DNA from: Meconema thalassinum
Taxonomy: Eukaryota > Arthropoda > Insecta > Orthoptera > Tettigoniidae
Direction: 5' to 3'
NCBI GenBank assembly: GCA_946902985.2
Contig: OX336391.1
Coordinates: 76,237,947 to 76,301,946, forward strand
Length of the DNA: 64,000 nucleotides
Part shown: positions 43,371 to 53,610 of the stretch, one piece after another
How positions within the stretch are numbered: the stretch's first letter is position 1
Layout: every line of letters starts with the position of its first letter
Translations under genes and position numbers: made by a program
The notes under the pieces: generated by a model
The model's database searches: none
What the model was told of the DNA's origin: nothing
The model's input: only the letters and a program-made list of their open reading frames with translations

Positions 43371-46300
43371 TAAATATAAGGAGCAGAGTATTGTGGATGT
43401 AATGTAGGCGAAGCTGAGTCCCAGTCCCCGAGGTAAGTAAAGGTGAGTGCCCCGTGTAGTTGGTTGTTGATCCACAATATTCTTGTAACTGCTGTCTGTA
43501 AATCCCTAAAGACCATGTTGGAAGCGATTTCTAATTTTGTATATGCCGGAGCAATGAGAAATAGGCAATCCAGCGGGGGCAATGGATATTCCAACAGGAT
43601 CCTTTCCGGATTATCGGGTACAGTACACAATAAATTTCGTATCGTGTTTTACCAATAGGACTGCTACAAGCTCTTGGAGTAGCCCAGAGAGACGGTTTGC
43701 AGAATTGTACAATCCTCGGTATACGCTCTGACTGTAGGTAAACTGCTGAATGAATGGTTGAGGTAGTGGAGTTGGCTAGTCCCCCCAACTGGTGTGCTCC
43801 AAGTCTGGCTTGTAAATTCAAATGTGTACAATTGTTGGGGGATTGCTGAAGTGAATTTGGGATGAAATATGGTTATAAGTGTTTTGTTCAGTGATGTTAT
43901 CAACATTCATGCCAATTTTTTAGAAAAATTGGGAGCTTCATTTTTATTTTCCCTGTTGGACACATGTGGCAGATAAAATCAGGAATATACTCTATACAAT
44001 GCAAGAATGGGATTGACATTTGGCCGGAAATTCCACATCAGTCATCACCCCTCTACCTCTTGACCGATCCGCGTTCACATAGTTCATGTCATAATAGTTT
44101 ATGTTGCAATATCACAGCCCACGTGCTTCAGTGCCAGGTTAGCTGTCTCTCTAGCCCGTACAGTGTGATCGCTTGTTAATTCTAACTGTGCATTGGTGCT
44201 TTAGTGATGGTAATAGTGCTTTAATAATTGTGTGTATAGTACGGCAGAGTAGAACAGCAGTAGTTAAAAGTAAATAGCATCTTATATTTGTGTGTCTTGA
44301 TTCAGTTTTCATTCTCATTAAGATTCTATGTTCATATTCATTTCGCTATGTTGGAGGCGAGTAACGGTCTTAGTGGGTTACCCGTCATTTAGTTACCAGT
44401 GTGAAGGACCTTGATGCTATCCTTCAAATGGTATGTTCCTTTTATTTATCTTTGAGCTGACAGTTCACCTTTACTTTTTTGTGTGCTTTCTTAACAATGA
44501 TGTTACTATGAGTAACATCTTGCTCTCTCCTAAGTTAAAGCATAGCTTAAGACGTTAAGCAAAGTTGCTGACATGAGGAATGTTAATGATGCCACAATGA
44601 AAGCAAACAAGCTTATTGACAGCGTCATTACTGGTGCGTACAGCAATAATGGTAGTGAGATCTGATGACATGCCCAGACCTTACTTAATGAGATGTAAAA
44701 AAAAAGTTGATGGCATGTGAGTAAATATTTCTCGGGTGCAAGTGCAATCCTGGCCTGAATATTTTGTATGCTATATAGTAGCAAAATTATATTTTACGCC
44801 TGAAGCCATAGGCTAACGTTATCGTACTCAAGGTTATCTTGAAGCCATTATTATTATCACAAAAAATGAGGAGATGATCCATATTCTATATCTGTAGCAA
44901 CTATCCTAGATTCTAAATAATTCTGTAGCTTATCACTGAAACAAATATTACATATTTTATAGCGAGTTCAATTAACTAACTCAATTGCCCACGCCCGTTC
45001 AGTACGAGCGAGCAGTTTGGCCACCTCGTTCTCAGACCACATGGTGAGGTGAGAACTGTCGATCCCATTCTGGCAGTGTACAGAATATAATACCAGGTAT
45101 ACTTTAATTTGTTGTCCATTTCTTCTACAGTTGATAATTTCAATTCACTCTTCAAAATCAACAATTTTAACTATTTTGCGCATGCTAGCATTTAACCCTG
45201 CTGGCCCAATATATTTGTACACAAATATTATGAGTAATACTCTTGGAGCCTTCTTTAAAATTAAAAATAAAATAATATACATTGAAGGTTAGTTATGGTC
45301 CCCTTCCTAGCCCGTGTTTGAAACAAATCTTATTTTTTTACATTTTCTTTTTGTCTATATCTATCGGACATGTGTGATTGTTTGGTAGGCTCTACAGTCA
45401 GTGTACAAGTTTGGCAATGAAGTAAGTTTTTAAATGAAGTACCCGTCAAAGGCAAAATCTCCTTTTCGCTGCATCTCCGATGTCACAGCATTTAAATAGG
45501 ATGGTAAAACCAGAAGATTATTATTCTTATTATTTTTCCAAACTGAAGTGGATCCACCCCGGAAGCATTTAGGGGCGTTTAAATGCAGCAATTTCTTGTC
45601 AGTTAGGGGTCCCTTTCTATATCAACATTCCAAACTTTAAATCCACAACAGTTAAAATGGACTTTAAATGTGTCATTTATCAGTACTGTATTATTATAAA
45701 ACATTAATGTAAACCACTATAAATCATAAAGTGGAGGAAGTTCGCTTTTCGAGAATACCTAAATTGTCTGAATAGTTCATGACGATTCATGCATTTCATA
45801 ACAAGTAAGGGCATGAGGTGCTGTGGGTCCTGCAATAAGAAATGAAGTAGATAGCCCCTACCACAACTTCGTCGCGTCTAGCCCATAATACGTTTAAGTT
45901 GAGTATTCTGGAGCGCATGGCTTTAATTGGAAAGCAACACTATGGGGCCTGAAGTACTGTATAAGGGTGTTCGTATGAAAATATTGTGAAATGTGGGTTG
46001 ACCTCCATTTCCAGCCAGGGGCGTCAATATGGTTTTGCCTCACTCTTTGCCTTGACGACAGCCTCCGCTGTTGTGGGCATACTTTGAAATAGGAGGAGTA
46101 AGGTTTCCTTGAGGAATGGCAGTCCAGTCTTGTTCAGAGGGATACAGAGATGCTGTCCTACACTTCGAGATAGTTTTATTGATTAGGATACCGTCTGACA
46201 TGCATTTTGATGTTGTTTAACTTCTGTCACTTTACTATTCCACATTCCTCAGATGACATTGATTAATATCAGTAATTTGCCTGTCATGCTCAGTTCAGGC

Positions 46301-46390
46301 AGTTGCCTTAAGCGCTTATCAAAGATGGACATTTTTTTTCTTTGACGATAGGCCACTTACCTTCTTGATAAAAGACTGGCTTTAAAGGAT
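43371..46390. other. No recognised genes
   Basis: Short open frames only. 43655-43695 repeats a block of 38733-38765. Around 46010-46160 a GC-richer block (CAGCCTCCGCTGTTGTGGGC, CTTGAGGAATGGCAGTCCAG) looks like transposon sequence, but I cannot name a family. Confidence 0.35.
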
Positions 46391-46394
46391 TGCC

Positions 46395-46600
46395 GTTTCT
46401 AGCTCCCATAGCAATGGCTTCTAACGTTTTATTGTGTCGGTCGCTTTCATTGAGTTGTTACTTACCTTGTTCGACGGCTTTTATGGTTTTTGCCACAGCA
46501 GTGGCACCACCCAAAAGCGAGCCCAAAGCTGCCAACCCAGCAAATAAAGCCGGCAAAACCCCCCACGATTAGCAACAGGAATGACACGCCCACGTTTTTT
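46395..46600 (-). pseudogene. Polinton small hydrophobic protein remnant
   Basis: In a minus-strand frame from about 46600 the sequence reads GVLPALFAGLAALGSLLGG followed by ATAVAKTIKAVEQGK, a stop, and then a charged tail. A short Gly/Ala-rich hydrophobic segment followed by a basic helix is characteristic of a small protein encoded by insect Polinton (Maverick) elements, thought to be a virion-associated or membrane-active component. One internal stop. Too short for the function to be argued further. Its position next to a Polinton integrase supports the call. Confidence 0.6.
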
Positions 46601-47159
46601 CTTTCTTTCTTTCTTTCTTTTCTTTTTATCGATGCATTATGGTGCGATCTCGGAGCTGTAGACAATCGCACCGCTTGTAAAGCTTTTTCGATAGCCAGTC
46701 TTTTTAGATTTTTTTAGTTTTCTTTTTAAGTTTTAACACTGGGTGTGAGGCAGATCGACTTGGTTTCCGGCTGGGCTTTTTTCTCTTTTTGAGATTTGTT
46801 TTTTTCCATGTTCATTGCATATCTTTTTCACCATGGTGCTACTTGGTGAACCTTTCACAGCAAACATTCGATGACAAATAACGTAGAGAACCTTATTTCA
46901 TAGCAGTATATTCCAATTCTATATAAAGCGGAAAATCATTCACCGTTTTCCCAGCTTCCTTTTCCTCAAACGTAAGCATTAGATGAAAGGATAATTCATC
47001 TCCAACATTTATTCTTTGATGGTTGTGGACCAGCAGTCTATCACCGTTTGTTTGTATTTTTAAATGTTTCTCATCAGGCATGGCATATTTAATATGAATC
47101 ACGCCATCATAATGCAATCGATAATGACTTAAACTTGCTTCATGCATCAAAACAAGCTG

Positions 47160-48134
47160 GTCACACTGGATATGAGGCAGATATCGCCCACAGTGAACAA
47201 CAACTCCGAGATGCTAAAATTATCTTATAAGCCATCCCTCATCAAAGTTGGCATCGCTCATGAATTGCATAAACCAGCTCGACGCATTTATGAACGCCGT
47301 CGTGTCATTTCAAAGGAATCGATGAACTTTGGCAGGCATACTTGGTTGAGATGATACCTTATTCTAACGTTAACGATGGTGTACGCTATATGTTGACCGT
47401 CGTTGATGTCTATTCCAAAATGGCTTTTGTTCATCCAGTAAAAAATAAATCTGCTGTCTTAGTCACAAAGGCCTTTCAACATATTATTGAACAATCAAAA
47501 CGTCAACCTCACTTGTTACAAACCGGCAAGGGGAAAGAATTTTATTTTTCAACAGGGATTTCTCCAGTTTTCTCAAATCTAAGGATATTCACCATTACTC
47601 CACCTATAGCAATCTCAAAGCTAGCGTAGTTGAACGCTTCAATCGCACACTAACAAGTTATATGTGGAAAGAGTTTACAATACATGGTTCCTATCGATGG
47701 ATAGACTGGTTACCTCAACTTGTGTCACGATACAACAACACGATTCATTCCACTATTGGCATGAAACCACGTCTCGTCACCAAGAACCTACCCAGACTCA
47801 ATAGACTGTTTAACCCTACAAAAAGGGTTGACCCAAGGCGACATCGCCTTAAAATTGGGGATTTTGTTCGCATCAGTAAACACAGAAGTGTGTTTTCAAT
47901 ATCGTACACTCCACAGTGGTCGACAGATGTTTTTTACATTCGCCAAGTCAAGCTAGGTCAACCAGTAATCTCTTAAAAGATCAGAGCTGTCAACCCATTC
48001 AAAGACGATTCTATTATGAAGAAGTGCAAAAAACATTATATCCCAACGATTATCTCATTGAACGAGTAATTAAAGGCAAAGGTGCAAAATACTTTGTAAA
48101 GTGGTTAGGGTTTCCTTCCACGTTTAATTCATAG
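47160..48134 (+). pseudogene. Polinton integrase with C-terminal chromodomain
   Basis: Plus strand, four frames. An N-terminal part (47160-47340) leads into the catalytic core: YMLTVVDVYSKMAFVHPVKN, then HLLQTGKGKEF where family members have Asp at the Gly after Thr, then VVERFNRTLTSYMWKEF with the catalytic Glu. A later segment has WLPQLVSRYNNTIHSTIGMK and a region with IGDFVRISKHRSVFS. The end (48040-48134) has YLIERVIKGKGAKYFVKWLG, a chromodomain core. Loss of the second catalytic Asp and the frame breaks make it inactive. Confidence 0.85.
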
Positions 48135-48291
48135 GTCAATAAACAGGATTTTTTGTTTATTTATTTAGTTAGTTATTTAGAAACATTTTCCTTTCCAAAT
48201 AGATGTATCACATTACCTTTCACTAATCCCACCCTTTTGAATTTTTACATGTTCAATGACCTCTTTGTTCAACCCCATGTGAATCTATTAT

Positions 48292-50466
48292 TATTATTGG
48301 AATTAAACACAATGTGTACTGAATTATTACATAACAGATGTCATTGACATTCGTCCTTTGCATAGTACGAGATTGACATTGTTCTGCTGCATTGACTGTC
48401 GGCGTTGTGGTAACCTTTCCTGTTGCAGATTTTATGGTGGAAGCCGTGTATTGCTCCTCGGGTGTCGTAGTTCATAGCCGGCTGATCTCCATTCCTTCTC
48501 CATCATGGCTGGGGTGCGGTAGAATTCGGGGTCTATTTCTATTGATTTCTGGGCTCTTTCTTCCAGGAACTTGATGCATGCTTGTGTTTGAATCAGGTTG
48601 TGTTTTAATATTAGGTCTTCTATAAATGTTTTTGTTCCCACCAGATGATAAACTAATCTGGTTGGGGCGTACTTCGATACGCACAGTGTTTTCTTGAGGT
48701 ATCTGGCTTTAACTCTATCCAGGTCTTTGATGTTTTTGTAGTTCAAGTGTGGCCAAATTATTTCAATTGCGTATGATGCTATTGGGGCGATTTTCAGATT
48801 GAACAGTGAAATTGATGTTTCTAGTGAGAGGCTATGAAGTCTTTTGATTTCCATTGTGGCTTTTATTGCGGAGATTGATCTTTCCTCAACATGTCTTGTG
48901 AAGGTGAATCCGGTGACCAGCAGAGTTACCCATACATATTTGTACGCCTTCGCTCTGCCTAATGTGTGATCCCCACATGTGAAGACATCCTTCGAGGATA
49001 TTCGTCCGCCTTTGCGAAACTTCATTACTTTTGTCTTGTTCTGGTTTATTTTAAGTTCCTTTTCTTTCGTCCATTCCTCTAACCTATTGATAGCTTGCTG
49101 CATCGCTTTCCTGTTTTTGCTTAGGATCACCATGCCATCTGCATAGAGCAGTATTTTTACCCCTTCCATTGTGATCTTTTGAACTACGTCGTTTGTGAGC
49201 ATGTTGAAAAGTATCGGGCTTAGAGGGTCACCTTGTAGAACTCCGTTTGTCTGTTTTATGTTCCTTGATTCTAGCTGACCGTCACATATGCTTATTACGT
49301 TGCTGTGCAGTATGCTTGTTATGAGGCTAAGGAAAGGGTCTTCTGGCCCTAGAGCTGTCCTCAGTTTTTTGATGAGAATGTTCCTGTTCACTCCATCAAA
49401 AGGTCGCGTATGCGCTGCCTTTGGGTTGACTTGGATTGTCGATCTTCCTGGTATGAATCCGTGTTGTTCCTCTGGTGTCTCATCCATTAATCGCTCGAAG
49501 ATTCTTTCTCGTATGACGTTGGATAACATCTTGAAGGCTGCACATTCAAGCACAATCCCCCTGTATGAGTCGGGTGCATCATGTGGTCCCCTGCCTTTGT
49601 ATATTATCTTGATTGTTGATTTCCTTCAGGAGTTCGGTATATTTCGGAGTTCTATACATTTGTTGTATAGGACTGTCCATATTCTTATCGTGTATGGGAA
49701 TGATGCCTTGATGATTTCATTTGAAATGTTGTCCGGTCCTGCTGCTTTTCCAGGCTTGCTTCTCTGTATTACTGACCAGACTTCAGCTTCTGTTATGGTT
49801 GGTGGCATATCCCCTTCCGTATGCTCTCTTGGTCCGTCTTGTTGCTCGAAGACTGTCTGTTGTAGGAGTTCTGTAAAGTGGGCTTCCCATGTCTCCAGCG
49901 GGATGTTTGGTACCACGTTGCTTGTTCTTGCATCCAGGACCCTATACGGTTTATTTTCCGCTTCTCTCAGTAGGTGCAGCTCTTTTCGGAGTGCGTATTC
50001 TTTCCTCTTTGCGCGAAGTAGGTTAACATAAGTCCTTCTTTCCTGATTATACTTTTCTCGATTTTCCTGACTCTGTTAACACTTTAGGTTATGAAGTCTT
50101 CCTAGGACGTTATTTCTTATTTCATAGCATTCTGTGTCGAACCACGGCTTGCTTCTCCTTATTGAAGGTGGGCCTGGAGTTGCTTCCAATAGACAGTCCT
50201 GAAGTATTTGCATGGTGGTGTCCAGTTCTCCTTCTTCTATGAGTTTCATGACCTGGCCATGGTCAAGGGCCTGGCTGAGGGATTCTGTGTCTCATAGTCT
50301 GGGTGTCCATCTTCGCGTTTCCTTGGGCTCTCGTCCTGGCTTCTTTTGGAGTTGGAAGGTTGTTCCTACCGGTAAGTGTTTCCTGGTAGTATCCCAGGAA
50401 TCCTTTCCCAGCACTGCGTGTCCCTTTAGCTTTATCATTATTCCGCGATAAAAAATTAAAACGATG
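48292..50466 (-). pseudogene. 5'-truncated LINE with 13-bp target duplication
   Basis: Minus-strand LINE flanked by GTGAATCTATTAT at 48279-48291 and 50467-50479, with an (AAT)n tail. A linker (49916-49626) has MVPNIPLETWEAHFTELLQQ and IQRSKPGKAAGPDNISNEII. The reverse transcriptase (49553-48432) has EEQHGFIPGRSTIQ, NGVLQGDPLSPILFNM and LLYADGMVILSKN. In the last of these the second Asp of YADD is replaced by Gly. The frame is open for 373 codons. The part further 5' (to 50450) is the pre-RT region in broken frames. Clade not assigned. It inserted into the Polinton-flanking sequence. Confidence 0.85.
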
Positions 50467-50479
50467 GTGAATCTATTAT

Positions 50480-50784
50480 GATCATGTTATACACCCACCC
50501 ATCGTTTCAAACTTTGCGCTGCTTTATAAATCCATTATGTACCAAGACTATGACATACTCAGTATAAAGCCACACTGTATAATGATACCTGTCTCTTATC
50601 TGTCTTGCTGCCGAGGAAGCAAAATGATAAGGGCCCATGCTTGCCTGCCCGCTCGCTGTGGACGGCTTTAAAGCCTACAATTCTCTCGTCAACAAAGCTA
50701 TCTCTCTGTGAGTGAGCAAATAACATTTTTTTAGCAACATCACAGTGCCTGACACGCCAACACAACGTGACTTCGAATCTGGTT
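50480..50784. other. Sequence between LINE and minisatellite, nothing recognised
   Basis: About 300 bp lacking coding or repeat signals that I can name. It begins directly after the LINE target duplication and so continues the sequence interrupted at 48278. The right end grades into the first degenerate minisatellite unit. Confidence 0.35.
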
Positions 50785-51665
50785 TCTTTACTTTTTTTCC
50801 TGTTTTCCTCAAATATCTGGAAACATAACGAAAACGCATTTCCAACAAAAAAAAACATGTTTCCAGCTTTTCACCTTTTAAACACCTACATCCTCGAAAA
50901 GAGGACGACGAGACGTAAATAGCAACATGATCGTCATAGAAATCACATGATTCTGTTTCCAAATATCTTCAAAAATAAGAAAAAGCACATTTTCCATAAA
51001 AAAACATGTTTCCAGCTTTTCACCTTTTCAATACCTACAACCCCGTAAAGAGGACGACAGAACGAAAACATCAACATGCCTGTCATAGAAATCACTTGAT
51101 TCGTTTTCCAAATATCTTAAAAAATAACAAAAACACATTTTCGATCAAAAAACCATGTTTCCAGCTTTTCACTTTTTCAATACCTACAACACCATAAAGA
51201 GGACGACGAGACGAAAACACCAACATGGCCGTCATATAAATCACATAATTCGTTTTCCAAATATCTTAAAAAATAATAAAAACACATTTTCCATTTTAAA
51301 AAAATTTCCAGCTTTTTACCTTTACAATACCTACAACCCCGTAAGGAGGACGACGAGACAAAGACATCAACATCCCCGTCATAAAAATCAGATGATTCGT
51401 TTTCCAAATATCTTGAAAAATAAAAAAAACACATTTTCCATCAAAAAACCATGTTTCCAGCTTTTCACCTTTTCAATACCTACATCCTCGTAAAGAGGAT
51501 GACGAGACGAAAAAAATAACATGACACACGTTATGATCACTTTTTCGGTTTTACAAAAATTAGCAAAAATGTGATAAACGCATTTTTAGACCCAAAACCA
51601 TATTTTCACCTTTTCAACACCTACATTCCCGTAAAGAGCAAAATGAGACGAAAAAAACGAATCCA
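50785..51665. repeat. Minisatellite, period about 148 bp, 5-6 units
   Basis: The anchor TTTCCAGCTTTTCACC (or a variant) occurs near 50860, 51009, 51156, 51305 and 51452, with a decayed sixth near 51600, giving spacings of 146-149 bp. Each unit also has TTCAATACCTACAACCCCGT, AAAGAGGACGACGAGACGAA, a CGTCATAGAAATCACATGAT block, and CCAAATATCTTAAAAAATAA. Reading frames in both strands across it are artefacts. The central units are most alike and the outer ones most diverged. Confidence 0.9.
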
Positions 51666-52612
51666 AGCACGCCCTCCTAGCATTACTTCTTCCTTACCAA
51701 GGCCGCCAGGGGCTCACAACTTCCTAATTGAGACAGAACTGTTAGAGCAGTACTAAAATGACTTTTAAAAACTGTACGAAGTGTGCGATTTGCAGATACT
51801 GTTGCTTCAGGAAGATACGCTCAATAATTGCTGACCATTTCACATTTTGGCCGCTGTGACACCTGTTTCACGTCATTTTAACATTCTGCGGTCTTTCCTT
51901 TATCAGTTTGCATGGATTTCAGAAACAGTAATTTACAGGAATGAACACTCAAATCCTTTAATTTGCAGCTCTAAAGGGCAGGAAAGAAAAGTTTTGATTT
52001 AGTGGAGATTTAAAATGACATAAAATTTAATGTTAAAATTACAATTAAAAAGTAACATATTTTGTATGTAGTTCTTAACTTCTTATAATCTTTTACCAAC
52101 CGACCTTGAATTATTTTTTTCTTCTATTGCCTTCGTAAATATAGGACCTATGTTTATAAACGTTACTAAGGATTGTGTATGTTTCCGTTATTTGGCACTG
52201 GTGGACTCTGAGGAGGTCTATGGGGGTGTCGTGAGGGGGGGTTGTATGGTGTATGAGTTACCGCACTGGATGACTCCAACCCTAGTGATGCCACTGCAAA
52301 GGACACTTGACTCTCTTAGCCTGAAACGTTCTGATCCGTTCGAATACTTTTCTTTAGCCGACAGGAATAAGAAAAAGAAATTTTATGTGCTATTCTTTCG
52401 TTGTGATGGCTTTAAAATGTGCAGCCACCGTCAGCTTGATCGCATGCGCTGAAAACCCGCGCATCATGGGTACCGTAGCGGAAACAACATATTGTCATGG
52501 CGTAGTGGGAATTACTAATAGTGTGATATTCTCTCAGCATTTTATCTGGAGTAGAAGAGAGATGCCACGGAGAACTATTTCCAGGATGATTTAGGTTGGT
52601 CACTAGTAGATG
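51666..52612. other. No recognised genes
   Basis: AT-rich sequence between the minisatellite and the foldback unit. Short frames only; none has recognisable domains. Confidence 0.35.
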
Positions 52613-52883
52613 ATTTTAAACCTCAGGAATTTTTCTAGGTTCATGCCGTGTCTTGTGTGGGGTTTTGCCCAGGAACACCAAGCTGGCTCATCAGCGGGCT
52701 CTTGATGTTCTGCGCCCAGACCCCCACAGGAGTAGCGATCTGCCTTCTTATGAAGCGCTAGTGCGCCTATAACTGCGAGAGCTATGAGCATAATCAGCCC
52801 TTCCCCCGCTGATGAGCCACCTTGGTGTTCCTGGGCGAAACCACTCGCAAGATACGGCATTAACCTAGAAAAAATCCTGGCCA
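52613..52883. repeat. Foldback unit with hammerhead-like core motifs
   Basis: Arms of about 80 bp: left 52613-52697 and right 52808-52883, inverted to each other, with about 110 bp between. Shared elements are CCGCTGATGAGCCA, CTTGGTGTTCCTGGGC and AACCTAGAAAAA. Read on the plus strand, the right arm has CTGATGA, a stretch that can pair as stem II (GCCA...UGGGC), and then CGAAAC, the conserved core of hammerhead ribozymes. The left arm (minus strand) has CTGATGA but CAAAAC. I could not identify a convincing stem III or cleavage site. Similar cores are known from Penelope-like retroelement ends. Confidence 0.6.
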
Positions 52884-53600
52884 TGAAAGTCAATATAACA
52901 CTTTATTTTGTTTGTGTACAAATAAATCATACTGAAAAGTGCAGTAATTCAGCTGGCTCATTCAGTCAGTAGCCTTCTTTTCTACTATCGTCAGTTTCTC
53001 ACAGCATATCTTTAGTGAGAAAAGTCATGTTAACAGTCTAATGAACTCAATACACTCCGGCATTTCTCATAAGTGGATCAATTAATACTATTTTATATTT
53101 GTCAAACGTAAGAATGAAGACTGGTTTACATCCCAGCGTTACAGAAGGCTATGCCATGACACAGCGTAGGAATGAGGAATGGTTTACAACCCAATGTTAC
53201 AGAGGACTTTGACTTGACACGTGCGGTGGCCTGAGTGAGTCAGAGTTTTCCTTGAAACCAAGGTGTTCAACATTTTGAACAATTGCTACCCTGAATATAC
53301 AGGATAGGCCTAACTTGCATTCGTTCTACAGATCAGTATATCGACATACAACCTGACTACGTATCATAGGATTAAAATGGTCCTTTTCAGGACCAGATAA
53401 GAAATCACTCGTTGAAACAGATAGATATGCAAACATAATGTTAAGAATGCATCACACATGTATTAACCAATAATACATAGAATCATATTTACTCGAACAC
53501 AACACATTGATTCATTACTAGCATTCACAGTACAATGGTCGTCGCAACACCAAGGAATAATATAACATAAAAAAACAAGTGAACATAATCAGATGCAACA
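52884..53600 (-). repeat. 3' LTR of Ty3/Gypsy element
   Basis: Minus strand, 717 bp. It starts TGTTGCATCTGATTATG right after a polypurine tract (AGACGGGGGAG at 53612-53602) downstream of the integrase stop. It ends GACTTTCA, giving TG...CA termini, with an AATAAAG polyadenylation signal near 52905-52925. A direct repeat around 53100-53200 (ATGAAGACTGGTTTACA and ATGAGGAATGGTTTACA) is internal. The partner LTR is beyond the right edge of the window. Confidence 0.8.
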
Positions 53601-53610
53601 ACTCCCCCGT

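Larger units (their letters stand above)
46395..48278. mobile_element. Polinton/Maverick remnant
   Basis: A fragment of a large virus-like DNA transposon. It holds a small protein on the minus strand (46395-46600), an uncharacterised 85-codon minus frame (47150-46893) and an integrase on the plus strand (47160-48134). The DNA polymerase, packaging ATPase, capsid and protease genes are absent, and no terminal repeats are seen. A LINE interrupts the sequence just downstream, at 48279. The extent is given only as far as coding signals support it. Confidence 0.7.

Noticed and set aside
49288..50031. Plus-strand frame of 247 codons
   Set aside because: It is antisense to the well-supported minus-strand LINE reverse transcriptase and its linker, and has no domain of its own.
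51006..51493. Plus- and minus-strand frames of 60-112 codons with repeated peptides
   Set aside because: They follow the 148-bp minisatellite, a tandem repeat whose period happens to leave frames open; not genes.
52603..52893. Minus-strand frame of 96 codons with a hydrophobic middle
   Set aside because: It spans the foldback unit and its two arms; the peptide is explained by the inverted repeat.
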